Below, one piece after another: positions 45,244 to 53,936 of a DNA stretch of 64,000 nt (within the stretch, counting starts at the first letter, position 1; each line of letters starts with the position of its first letter). The notes beneath the pieces are model-generated. The model ran no database searches and was not told where the DNA came from. It saw nothing but the letters and a program-made list of their open reading frames with translations. The DNA lies in assembly GCA_902599805.1 (NCBI GenBank), contig CACKGP010000001.1:147191-211190 (forward strand), read 5' to 3'. Source of the DNA: an uncultured Pelagibacteraceae bacterium (GTDB lineage Bacteria; Pseudomonadota; Alphaproteobacteria; Pelagibacterales; Pelagibacteraceae). The position numbers and the translations under genes are program-made.

Positions 45244-46938
45244 TTAATCCATCCATTTTAATTTTTTTGAAATTTCTCTATTAAATGACTTAGAAATTAT
45301 ATAATTGGCTACTTTTTGACATTCAAAAAGATCAAAATATTTTTTTCTACCTTTTTTTGCTACATTAATTCTTTTTTGATCATTCGATTTATAAAAGTTT
45401 ATTTTATTTGCTAAATCCTCTAATCCTGAATAAAAAATTACTTCATTATTGTTAAAAAAATTACTTAATTGTGTTCTTTTATCTATAAATGTTAATAAAC
45501 CGTTTCCTATTAAAGAAGCAATTCTGTTACTAGTTAAGTATTTTAAAGGTTTTCCTCTTGTTAAATTTAAAGCCATTTTTGAATTAACAATAACTTTATA
45601 AAAATCTTCTGCCCACACTGGCTCCCTATTCTTATATCCGTAAATATCAAAAATTATATTTGGGCACTCTGAAATCAAGTCGGTAATAAAATTATGTCTT
45701 TCATCTTGTTTGTCACGTTTTAATTTTCCTCTATTTACTCCATGACTCATTGAGAAAAAAACATCATTTATTTGATTGTTATTTTCATAAATTTTTAATT
45801 TTTCAATATTTTTGTCTACAGGAATTGGAAGGTAATGAAAATTTTTTTTCTTTCTTAAAAAATCCAAAGTAGACGGATGAGTTGTAATAAAATTTGAGGT
45901 AACAAAATTATCATATTTAAGTAATTTCTTTCTGTTAGATGCAAAATCAGGCCCTGTATCAGCAAGATGGTCCTCGAACCATTGTGAAATGACTGTTTTT
46001 TTACTTAAATCTTTAATTTTTTCTAGTGTTTCACTATCAATATCATAGGAATGGCCCAATAAAATTAAATCAGGTTTATAATTTTTGGCCGTTTCATATA
46101 TCATTGTGTTTAAATAACTTGTTCCCTTAAAATCTCTTAATGATTTATTGAATTTTCCAACATCCCTATCACTTAAATTAATTACATCGTGACCATTTCT
46201 AATAAAACCATTGGCTAATTTTTTTGCGATTGAAATATAATATAATCTATTAAACTGACGATTACCGAAATTTGAAATATTTAATATTTTTAAATTAGAT
46301 ATGTTTCTATTAAAAAATATATTTTTTTCATTTATTATTTCTTCAAACTTTTTTTGTAATGCAGTGTCACCAGGATTGTTTTTAAGTTTTTCTCTCAATT
46401 GTTTTTGCTCATTTAATAAATCAAGTTTTTCCGACTGCAAAGCGCCAATTTTATCCTCGTATTCTTTTGATAGGTTTTCTTTAAGCTGTTTTTGTGCTGA
46501 TAAAGTATTTTCTTTTTCAGACTTAATTTGTTGTTCTAATACCTCCTTTTCTTTTTCAAGTTTCGCATTATCTAATTTTTCTTTTTTTAATTTTTTCTCT
46601 AAATCTTGTCTTTCAGCCTCTCCCTCAACTCCTTTTCTAATATTATCCATAGCTTCTGGTGTCTTTGAAAATTGTTTGCTATTCAAAGCTTTTCGGGTTT
46701 CGTCTTCAATTACCCTTTCTTGAACATTTGTTATCTGATTCAAAATATAATGCTTTTTGATCAAAGAGTAAGCCCATGCCAATAATACAGCTAACAAACC
46801 AACTGCTACCAAAATTAAAGCCCACGATCTAGCATTAAGCCAAAAACTTCTTGCCCTTCTTAATCTGCTTTGTTCATCAATATATTGGTTAACAGGGGTG
46901 TAATCATTTTCTTTACCCCTTGAAATCCTGTCAGACAT
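45244..46938 (-). CDS. Membrane-anchored coiled-coil protein fused to a CgeB-like glycosyltransferase
   Basis: A 564-residue composite. Residues 1-35 are charged, about 36-60 form one membrane helix, and about 90-210 form a Lys/Glu-rich coiled coil. From about residue 216 a glycosyltransferase domain begins abruptly (Leu-Lys-Ile-Leu-Asn-Ile-Ser-Asn-Phe-Gly-Asn-Arg) and continues with Asn-Gly-His-Asp-Val, Leu-Ile-Leu-Leu-Gly-His, Gln-Trp-Phe-Glu-Asp, Met-Ser-His-Gly-Val, Leu-Thr-Arg-Gly-Lys-Pro and Ile-Gly-Asn-Gly-Leu-Leu-Thr-Phe-Ile-Asp. No Met lies at the domain boundary, so this is one continuous frame. The N-terminal half looks like a partner of the next coiled-coil gene (2-base gap); the C-terminal half looks like island glycosylation cargo. 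Confidence 0.8.
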   Translation of the reverse strand: MSDRISRGKENDYTPVNQYIDEQSRLRRARSFWLNARSWALILVAVGLLAVLLAWAYSLIKKHYILNQITNVQERVIEDETRKALNSKQFSKTPEAMDNIRKGVEGEAERQDLEKKLKKEKLDNAKLEKEKEVLEQQIKSEKENTLSAQKQLKENLSKEYEDKIGALQSEKLDLLNEQKQLREKLKNNPGDTALQKKFEEIINEKNIFFNRNISNLKILNISNFGNRQFNRLYYISIAKKLANGFIRNGHDVINLSDRDVGKFNKSLRDFKGTSYLNTMIYETAKNYKPDLILLGHSYDIDSETLEKIKDLSKKTVISQWFEDHLADTGPDFASNRKKLLKYDNFVTSNFITTHPSTLDFLRKKKNFHYLPIPVDKNIEKLKIYENNNQINDVFFSMSHGVNRGKLKRDKQDERHNFITDLISECPNIIFDIYGYKNREPVWAEDFYKVIVNSKMALNLTRGKPLKYLTSNRIASLIGNGLLTFIDKRTQLSNFFNNNEVIFYSGLEDLANKINFYKSNDQKRINVAKKGRKKYFDLFECQKVANYIISKSFNREISKKLKWMD

Positions 46939-46940
46939 TA

Positions 46941-48716
46941 TTATTTTTTACCTTTATCGTCTTTATCGTTATAAACAACTGGGCCTTTTTTTAGAATTTC
47001 AGGGTCATCCGTGGGTAGAGGAACGTGAACAAAAACCTTTTTTTCTATTTGCTTTGGAACTTCAATCTCTTTTTCAATAATTTTTTCTTGAATTACTGGT
47101 TTTTCAACTATTTTCTCAACAACTTTTTCTACTTCTACCTCAACTTTTTTTTCAACAATATTGGGCTTAAATAATAGTTTAGTTTTTTTCCAAATATATT
47201 TTCTTCTAGCTGATAAAGTTCTAACAAACCACCAGTATAAACCAATTCTTTTTCCAAATTTTTCTCTTTCCTCGTTTGCTCTTGGATCACGTAAAGTAAG
47301 ACTAGCAAAGGCCAACATTGTACCAGTAATTGAAACGATGAAACTTAAAACCCCAAACCAAACCCAAAAAGCGAATGTAAGTGCTGCCTCAGGAATATCT
47401 GAATAAACTGATTTTGTAGAACCTTCTGTCATTTGGATTTCTAATTTTTCCTCATTCCTTATTAATTGATCATTAAGTAAGGAAATTTGGTCATCAATTA
47501 ATTCTAATTCTTTTTCAGATCTTTCAATAGGGAATCTCCAGAATAATATTGTTTGAAATACTTTAGAGGTTTCAAATTCTACTATATCTTTTGCAAGTTT
47601 ATTATTTTCTTTTTCATAATTAATTATAAAGAAGTCCTTGAACCATGAAGCAACCCTTATCACTTGGTTCTGTGGCCCGGTTCTATCTATTTCTTTAACT
47701 AAATCATCAACTTGTTTTTGAAGACCACTGATCTCTTCTAAGTTTTGTCTATTTTTATCAGCAATATTTGTTAGATCGCTATTATATTTTTTTATCAAAT
47801 CCTGATTTTTTCTTAGATTATCTAAAAGAGGTTTTACTGCTCTTTGAGTCTGCGTCTCTATTTGTCCAATCTCAGACTTGTTATCTGCTTGAGATTTATT
47901 TCTTGCAATAATTAATTTGTCTGTATTCTCTTTTATTTCTTTATCTAATTGATCAATTCTGTCTCTATTTGATTTAATTTCTTTTTCTATTGCACCTTTT
48001 TTAAAAAAACTGGTATCTTTTAATAATTTTTGAGAGTTTAGGTTTTGATCATTAAGTTCTTTTTTTTCCTTTTCTGCTCTATCAATTTCATTAGTCAGTG
48101 TTTCTATAGTACCTGATTGGTTTGAAGTTCCTTCAACAGATTTTTTTCTATTTAGAGCACCATCCTCAATCTTTTTTATTTGTTCTAAAATTTTATCATT
48201 TTTATCTTGTAAATTGCTTATTTGTTTATTTATGTTTTTTTCATCAACCTTAATCCTTTTTTCCAGAATTTTGTCTTCAAGCGTATCTTTTTCTATTAAT
48301 AAGTTCCTAAATGCTTCGGTTCGTTGATTATTTATTCTCTCAAAACCAGCAATGACAGTTTCAAAAGTGGAAATGTTTACTAAAACTAATGCTAATAAAA
48401 ATACTGAACGTCTTAAAAAGGACCTGTTGTAGTAAACTGCAGATGCTAATGGAATTTTAGTAAGCTCGATTACTCCCACCATAAAAAATATAAGACCCAT
48501 CATTAAATTGTTAATTGTTTCACCAACCAATTTTAAACTAGAAGTTTCCTCAGGATTAGCTTGATATTTTAAGATTAAAAGAAGACCAATTGAACAACCG
48601 ACTATCGCTAAAAGAATTTCAACAGTCCAAGCTGCTCTTTTTAAAAAGATACCTTGCTCTACAGTTTGAGATTTTGGGTAAAATTGGTCGAAGATTTTAT
48701 CTAAATTTTGTGACAT
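46941..48716 (-). CDS. Polytopic membrane protein with long coiled coil and VEK-rich tail, unknown function
   Basis: A 591-residue protein with no family I recognise. Three hydrophobic segments (about 27-50, 68-88 and 100-122) are followed by roughly 300 residues of Lys/Glu/Asn-rich coiled coil (about 138-435). A fourth membrane segment lies at about 445-475, then a basic stretch. The C-terminal tail (about 510-560) is built of short repeats such as Val-Glu-Lys-Ile-Val-Glu-Lys-Pro and Ile-Ile-Glu-Lys-Glu-Ile. The layout suggests a structural membrane scaffold. It is flanked by a TerB-like gene (2-base gap) and a membrane-anchored coiled-coil protein, suggesting a complex. Confidence 0.75.
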   Translation of the reverse strand: MSQNLDKIFDQFYPKSQTVEQGIFLKRAAWTVEILLAIVGCSIGLLLILKYQANPEETSSLKLVGETINNLMMGLIFFMVGVIELTKIPLASAVYYNRSFLRRSVFLLALVLVNISTFETVIAGFERINNQRTEAFRNLLIEKDTLEDKILEKRIKVDEKNINKQISNLQDKNDKILEQIKKIEDGALNRKKSVEGTSNQSGTIETLTNEIDRAEKEKKELNDQNLNSQKLLKDTSFFKKGAIEKEIKSNRDRIDQLDKEIKENTDKLIIARNKSQADNKSEIGQIETQTQRAVKPLLDNLRKNQDLIKKYNSDLTNIADKNRQNLEEISGLQKQVDDLVKEIDRTGPQNQVIRVASWFKDFFIINYEKENNKLAKDIVEFETSKVFQTILFWRFPIERSEKELELIDDQISLLNDQLIRNEEKLEIQMTEGSTKSVYSDIPEAALTFAFWVWFGVLSFIVSITGTMLAFASLTLRDPRANEEREKFGKRIGLYWWFVRTLSARRKYIWKKTKLLFKPNIVEKKVEVEVEKVVEKIVEKPVIQEKIIEKEIEVPKQIEKKVFVHVPLPTDDPEILKKGPVVYNDKDDKGKK

Positions 48717-48718
48717 GG

Positions 48719-49153
48719 TTAATTAAGTTTAATTTTTTTTAATCTTTCAAAAATACTTTTTTTCTTTTCATTAAGTTCAAATACACCAGCAACTTTAGAA
48801 ATTATCTTCTGTTCCTCATCTGAATAGTGGTGGTCACTCTTTGCAAATTTAACTAAAGTCGCAACTACAAATTTAAGAAAATTTTTGTGAGTAGGATCAA
48901 CAAATTTTTTAATTCTTTCAGCATGATATTCTATGCTGTTTTTATCTATCGATGCTTTATCTAAAATATCTAATATTGCTTCTCTTTCTTTCGTATCTGT
49001 AGTCTTAAATTCATTTAAAATTGCGTCCTTCTCATATAGAGAGAGTTTTTTTCCATCTACAGTACATAATTTAGCTGACAATATTAAAACTCCAACAATA
49101 CAGATTGTCTGGTCGCTTTGATTTCTATATTCTTCCCAAATATCAGCTGTCAT
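48719..49153 (-). CDS. TerB-like protein
   Basis: A 144-residue helical protein resembling the TerB (tellurite resistance / DjlA N-terminal) domain. It has two acidic metal-type motifs at helix starts: Thr-Val-Asp-Gly-Lys-Lys-Leu-Ser-Leu-Tyr-Glu-Lys-Asp and Lys-Ser-Asp-His-His-Tyr-Ser-Asp-Glu-Glu-Gln-Lys. No signal peptide or J domain. It is first in the minus-strand block, with a ribosome site AGAGAGGA at 49161-49168. TerB domains occur in membrane-linked stress and defence complexes; a role here is inferred only from neighbours. Confidence 0.75.
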   Translation of the reverse strand: MTADIWEEYRNQSDQTICIVGVLILSAKLCTVDGKKLSLYEKDAILNEFKTTDTKEREAILDILDKASIDKNSIEYHAERIKKFVDPTHKNFLKFVVATLVKFAKSDHHYSDEEQKIISKVAGVFELNEKKKSIFERLKKIKLN

Positions 49154-49323
49154 TAAATTTTCCTCTCTAATATTTCAACATATTAAAAGAAGAATTTCTA
49201 GATAAGTATTTTTAAGTAAAATTAAGTATTTAGTGTCAATTAGTGATGTTATTTTCAGCGCCTTGCTCAAACCAGCATCTCCAGCCAAAGTTTAATATTT
49301 TAATTTTGTTTTCTTTAAGCTTT

Positions 49324-49407
49324 TGGTGCGGCCGGAGAGACTCGAACTCTCACGGGAAACCCACACGCCCCTCAAGCGTGCCTGTCTACCAATTTCAGCA
49401 CGACCGC
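49324..49407 (-). tRNA. tRNA-Leu (GAG)
   Basis: 84 bases with a long variable arm. Acceptor GCGGTCG pairs with CGGCCGC, discriminator A, encoded CCA (complement of 49324-49326). Anticodon stem CACGC/GCGTG holds TTGAGGG, giving anticodon GAG. It flanks the right side of the accessory block and is a candidate past integration site, but no second copy of its 3' end was seen near the recombinase. Confidence 0.95.
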
Positions 49408-49468
49408 ATTAATTTATATGCGACAATAAATGAATGACTTTTTATCTTCAAGTTGATAAATTATTTGT

Positions 49469-50443
49469 ATGTCTTCACAAGAATTAAACGCTATATACAA
49501 AAAAATCTCATCAGTTGTACCTGAAATTGAGTGGAAATTTCACGCTCCAATCATAGAAAAAATAAATAAATTAAAAAAAGAAAAAGACGCTGTAATACTT
49601 GCTCATAATTATCAGACACCAGAAATTTATCATGGTGTAGCTGATATCTCAGCCGATTCTCTAGCTCTTGCTTTAGAAGCAGCTAAAACAGAGTCTAGAA
49701 TTATAGTTTTATGTGGAGTTCATTTCATGGCTGAGACCGCAAAATTAATGAACCCAAGTAAAAAAGTTTTGATACCTGACATGCAAGCTGGTTGCTCATT
49801 AGCAGAGTCAATTACTGGTCAAGATGTAAGGATGCTTAAAGAAAAATACCCGGGTGTTCCAGTCGTATCTTATGTCAACACTTCTGCTGATGTAAAAGCA
49901 GAAACAGATATATGCTGTACATCTGCTAATGCTGTAAAAGTTGTTGAATCTTTAGGAACTGATAAAGTTATTTTTCTTCCTGATCATTATCTTGCAAATT
50001 ACGTTCAAAAAAATACAAAAGTAAAAATCATTTCGTGGCAAGGAACCTGTATGGTCCACGAAAAATTTACAGGTAAAGAAGTTGAGGATATCAAAAAAGA
50101 AAATCCAGGGATTGAAGTTATTGCTCACCCAGAATGTCCACCAGATGTAATAAGTGCTTCTGACTTTGCGGGGTCAACATCGAGTATGGTAAAATATGTT
50201 AAGGAAAAACAACCCAAAAAAGTTTTATTAGTAACTGAATGTACAATGAGTGATAATGTTCAAGTTGAAAATCCAAATGTGCAGTTTGTAAAACCTTGTA
50301 ACCTTTGTCCTCATATGAAAAAAATTACTTTAAATAAAATCTTTGATTGTTTAAAGAATGAAACCAATGAAATTAAAATTAGCCATAATATTGCTGAAAT
50401 GGCAAGAAAATCTGTTTTGAGAATGGCCGAAATTGGTAGATAA
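49469..50443 (+). CDS. nadA: Quinolinate synthase A
   Basis: [4Fe-4S] enzyme that condenses iminoaspartate with DHAP to give quinolinate for NAD synthesis. The 324-residue product shows Ile-Leu-Ala-His-Asn-Tyr-Gln, Gly-Val-His-Phe-Met-Ala-Glu-Thr-Ala, Pro-Asp-Met-Gln-Ala-Gly-Cys-Ser-Leu-Ala, Asp-His-Tyr-Leu-Ala and Pro-Cys-Asn-Leu-Cys-Pro-His-Met. It pairs with nadC after a 6-base gap. Confidence 0.95.
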   Translation: MSSQELNAIYKKISSVVPEIEWKFHAPIIEKINKLKKEKDAVILAHNYQTPEIYHGVADISADSLALALEAAKTESRIIVLCGVHFMAETAKLMNPSKKVLIPDMQAGCSLAESITGQDVRMLKEKYPGVPVVSYVNTSADVKAETDICCTSANAVKVVESLGTDKVIFLPDHYLANYVQKNTKVKIISWQGTCMVHEKFTGKEVEDIKKENPGIEVIAHPECPPDVISASDFAGSTSSMVKYVKEKQPKKVLLVTECTMSDNVQVENPNVQFVKPCNLCPHMKKITLNKIFDCLKNETNEIKISHNIAEMARKSVLRMAEIGR

Positions 50444-50449
50444 TTTCGA

Positions 50450-51286
50450 GTGCAAAAAATAAATAATAAATATATTAAATCAATTGTTTATCATGCTTTA
50501 AGAGAAGATCTTAAGCCATCAGGAGATATAACATCCAGAAATATAAATAATAAAAAAATTACAGCTAAAATAATTACTGGTCAAAACTGCATAATTGGAG
50601 GTCTAAATTTTGCAAAAGAGACATTTAAAATTTTAGATAAAAAAACAATTTTTAAAACAAAAACAATTGATGGAAAAAAAGTTAAAAAAGGTAAAGTGCT
50701 TGCAGTTTTAAAAGGTAATGCAAAAAGTATTCTTAAAGCTGAAAGGGTCGCCTTAAATTTTATAGGATTAATTTCTGGAGTAGCTACAATTACAAATAAA
50801 TTTGTCAAAAAAGTAAATGGTAAGTCCTGTAAAATATGCTGTACAAGAAAAACGTTGCCAAATCTTAGATTAATACAAAAGTATGGAGTAAGCCTAGGTG
50901 GTGGAATTAATCATAGATTTAATCTTAGCGATGAAATATTAATTAAAGACAATCATATTGCTATAAACAAAAATATTAAAAACCTTGTACAAAGATCAAT
51001 AAAGAATAGAAAAGGTAAGAAAATTACTGTGGAGGTGGATAATATTAATCAATTAAAAAAAATAATTGGATTAAAATTTAATAGAGTTTTGTTTGATAAC
51101 ATGAATATTAAAAATTTAAGGAAAGCTGTTAAAATATCAAAAAAGTATTATGAAACCGAAGCTTCAGGCGGGATAACACTTAAGAATATAAAAAAAATAT
51201 CCTCTACAGGTGTGCAAAGAATTTCTATTGGTCAAATTACACATAGTGCTCCTACAGTCGACTGTAGATTAGATTTTATTTCCTAA
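50450..51286 (+). CDS. nadC: Nicotinate-nucleotide pyrophosphorylase (carboxylating)
   Basis: Converts quinolinate and PRPP to nicotinate mononucleotide. 278 residues from a GTG start at 50450. Glu-Asp-Leu-x-Pro-Ser-Gly-Asp-Ile-Thr-Ser, Cys-Cys-Thr-Arg-Lys-Thr-Leu-Pro-Asn-Leu-Arg, Gly-Gly-Gly-Ile-Asn-His-Arg, Ile-Lys-Asp-Asn-His-Ile and the C-terminal Glu-Ala-Ser-Gly-Gly-Ile are the standard substrate-site motifs. It converges on ppdK with an 11-base overlap. No nadB is adjacent. Confidence 0.95.
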   Translation: MQKINNKYIKSIVYHALREDLKPSGDITSRNINNKKITAKIITGQNCIIGGLNFAKETFKILDKKTIFKTKTIDGKKVKKGKVLAVLKGNAKSILKAERVALNFIGLISGVATITNKFVKKVNGKSCKICCTRKTLPNLRLIQKYGVSLGGGINHRFNLSDEILIKDNHIAINKNIKNLVQRSIKNRKGKKITVEVDNINQLKKIIGLKFNRVLFDNMNIKNLRKAVKISKKYYETEASGGITLKNIKKISSTGVQRISIGQITHSAPTVDCRLDFIS

Positions 51287-53936
51287 GTTCAGCTTGTGCT
51301 GCTGCTAACCTTGCAATTGGAACTCTAAATGGAGAGCAAGATACATAATTTAATCCTGCTTTAGAACAAAATTCTATACTTTTTGGGTCACCACCATGTT
51401 CCCCGCATATACCTAATTTGAGTCTTTTATTATTTTTTCTTCCTCTTTCACTTGCAATTTTGACTAGTTCACCTACTCCTTCTTTATCAATACTTACGAA
51501 AGGATCAGTTTCAAAAATTTTGTGATCCAAGTAATCATTTAAAAATTTTCCGGAGTCATCACGACTTATTCCATAAGTAGTCTGTGTTAAATCATTTGTG
51601 CCAAAACTAAAAAAGTCAGCATACTTTGATATGGGAGCTGCTCTTAATGCTGCTCTTGGTAACTCTATCATTGTCCCAACAAAGTATTCTAATTTAAGAT
51701 TATTTTCCTTTTGAACTTTCTTGGCTACTTCGTCTACTAATTTTCTCATAATGCCAAGCTCATCTTCTGTAGAAACAAGAGGTATCATAATTTCAGGTAT
51801 AACAGATTGTATTTTTTCTTTTTTACACTCAATTAGAGCTGTAAATATTGCTCTACATTGCATTTCATAAATTTCAGGGAAAGATATTCCAAGTCTACAT
51901 CCTCTGTGTCCAAGCATAGGATTTAATTCATGTAGTTCGGTTACCCTATCTTTTACTTCTTTAACACCTAAGTTAAGTGATCTTGCTAAATCTTCCATAT
52001 CTTTATCAGTTTTTGGAAGAAATTCATGTAAAGGGGGATCTAATAGTCTTATTGTTACTGGTAAGCCCTTCATAATTTTGAATATTTCTTTAAAATCATT
52101 TTTTTGATGAGGTAATAATTTCTCTAAAGCAATTTTTCTCCCATCCAAATCTTTTGACACTATCATTTGTCTTACAGATAAAATTCTTTCTTCCTCAAAA
52201 AACATATGTTCAGTTCTACACAAGCCAATACCTTCTGCTCCAAAATTTCTCGCCATTTTTGTATCTTTTGGTGTTTCTGAGTTAGTTCTAATCTTTAGTT
52301 TCCTAAAATCATCTGACCATTTCATTATTTTTGAAAAATAACCAGAGATATCAGGTTTTACAGTTGGGACTATTCCCTCCATTACTCTTCCTGACCCTCC
52401 GTCAATAGTAATAGTATCACCTTCTTTGATCACCAAGTCTCCAACTTTAAATTCTTTACTTTCATAGTCGATATTAATTTCAGCCGAACCTGAAACACAT
52501 GGTCTACCCATACCTCGAGCAACAACAGCAGCATGACTTGTCATTCCGCCTCTAGCAGTTAATATACCCTTAGCTGCATGCATCCCGTGAATATCTTCAG
52601 GCGATGTTTCTAACCTTACTAAAATTGTATCTTCTTTTTGATTACTCATTCTTTCAGCTTCATCTGCTGTAAAAACTACTTTACCACTTGCGGCTCCTGG
52701 TGATGCAGGTAAACCTTTTGCAATTACTTTTTTTTCAACCTTTTCATCTAATGTAGGGTGTAAAAGTGTATCAAGTGTGTTAGCATCTATCCTTAAAATT
52801 GCTTCTTTTTTTGAAATTAATTTTTCTTTAACCATATCTACCGCTATTTTGATCCCTGCCTTGGCTGTTCGCTTACCATTTCGAGTTTGCAACATCCATA
52901 ATTTTTTGTTCTCTACGGTAAACTCAATATCTTGCATATCTTTGTAGTGTTTTTCTAATTTTAAAAATATATTTTTTAGTTCTTTAAAAACTTTTGGCAT
53001 AGTTTCTTCCATCGATTTCTCTTTTACCCCTGCATCTTCCCTTGCTTTCTTTGTGATGTATCTAGGGGTTCTGCTACCTGCAACAACATCCTCTCCTTGA
53101 GCGTTGATTAAGTATTCTCCAAAAAATTTATTTTCCCCGGTAGATGGATTTCTTGTAAAAGCTACACCCGTAGCGCAATCATTACCCATATTTCCAAATA
53201 CCATAGACTGAACATTTACTGCTGTACCCCAATCGCTAGGTATTTGATTTAATTTCCTGTAGGTCTTTGCTCTTTTACTTTCCCAAGATAAAAATACAGC
53301 ATTAATTGCACCAAACAATTGTTCATTAACATCTTGAGGAAAATTTTTATTAGTTTTTTCCTTAATTAATTTTTTAAAATTATTAATTAAACCTTCCCAG
53401 TCATCTGAGGTAAGTTCGGTATCTTGTAGAACGCCCTTTGTTAATTTATAATTATCAATCATTTCTTCAAAATGAAACGTTTCAACACCCATTACAACAT
53501 TGGCATACATTTGAATAAATCTTCTATAACTATCTTTGGCAAATCTATCATTTTCTGTTTTTTTTGATAAAGCTTCCACCGTCATATCGTTAAGACCTAA
53601 ATTAAGAATAGTATCCATCATTCCAGGCATAGAAACTCTTGAACCAGATCTCACAGATACCAATAAAGGATTATTATTATCACCAAACTTTTTCTTAGTC
53701 TTTACTTCGATTTTTTTTAATTCTTTTTTTATCTCAACCTTAATTTTTGTATTTAATTTTTTATTACTCTTATAAAAAATTTCACACATCTTAGTTGAAA
53801 TGGTAAAACCTGGGGGTACTGGCAATCCAAGTCTTGCCATTTCAGCTAGATTAGAACCTTTGCCACCTAAAATATTTCTTGAATTGGGTATTTTTTTTGC
53901 TTTTTTATCACCAAAACCAAATATTAATTTTGACAT
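51276..53936 (-). CDS. ppdK: Pyruvate, phosphate dikinase
   Basis: Interconverts pyruvate + ATP + Pi and PEP + AMP + PPi. The 886-residue protein has the N-terminal nucleotide-binding domain (Gly-Gly-Lys-Gly-Ser-Asn-Leu-Ala-Glu-Met). The phosphohistidine swivel domain has catalytic His in Thr-Ala-Arg-Gly-Gly-Met-Thr-Ser-His-Ala-Ala-Val, and the PEP-binding barrel has Gly-Ile-Gly-Leu-Cys-Arg-Thr-Glu-His-Met-Phe and C-terminal Cys-Gly-Glu-His-Gly-Gly-Asp. It follows glyS directly, a common alphaproteobacterial order. The PPi it releases could feed the HppA pump. Confidence 0.96.
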   Translation of the reverse strand: MSKLIFGFGDKKAKKIPNSRNILGGKGSNLAEMARLGLPVPPGFTISTKMCEIFYKSNKKLNTKIKVEIKKELKKIEVKTKKKFGDNNNPLLVSVRSGSRVSMPGMMDTILNLGLNDMTVEALSKKTENDRFAKDSYRRFIQMYANVVMGVETFHFEEMIDNYKLTKGVLQDTELTSDDWEGLINNFKKLIKEKTNKNFPQDVNEQLFGAINAVFLSWESKRAKTYRKLNQIPSDWGTAVNVQSMVFGNMGNDCATGVAFTRNPSTGENKFFGEYLINAQGEDVVAGSRTPRYITKKAREDAGVKEKSMEETMPKVFKELKNIFLKLEKHYKDMQDIEFTVENKKLWMLQTRNGKRTAKAGIKIAVDMVKEKLISKKEAILRIDANTLDTLLHPTLDEKVEKKVIAKGLPASPGAASGKVVFTADEAERMSNQKEDTILVRLETSPEDIHGMHAAKGILTARGGMTSHAAVVARGMGRPCVSGSAEINIDYESKEFKVGDLVIKEGDTITIDGGSGRVMEGIVPTVKPDISGYFSKIMKWSDDFRKLKIRTNSETPKDTKMARNFGAEGIGLCRTEHMFFEEERILSVRQMIVSKDLDGRKIALEKLLPHQKNDFKEIFKIMKGLPVTIRLLDPPLHEFLPKTDKDMEDLARSLNLGVKEVKDRVTELHELNPMLGHRGCRLGISFPEIYEMQCRAIFTALIECKKEKIQSVIPEIMIPLVSTEDELGIMRKLVDEVAKKVQKENNLKLEYFVGTMIELPRAALRAAPISKYADFFSFGTNDLTQTTYGISRDDSGKFLNDYLDHKIFETDPFVSIDKEGVGELVKIASERGRKNNKRLKLGICGEHGGDPKSIEFCSKAGLNYVSCSPFRVPIARLAAAQAELRK

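Noticed and set aside
46301..46723. 140-codon + strand reading frame rich in Ser/Phe/Cys
   Set aside because: It is antisense to the coiled-coil region of the glycosyltransferase fusion; such frames arise from Lys/Glu-rich coding on the other strand.
49324..49407. tRNA-Leu as attachment site for the recombinase at 41.5 kb
   Set aside because: No copy of the tRNA 3' end was found by eye in 40637-41540, and the recombinase is about 7 kb away at the opposite side, so no att pair can be claimed.
49243..49437. 64-codon + strand reading frame upstream of nadA
   Set aside because: It runs across the whole tRNA-Leu gene in antisense and has no recognisable domain or ribosome site.
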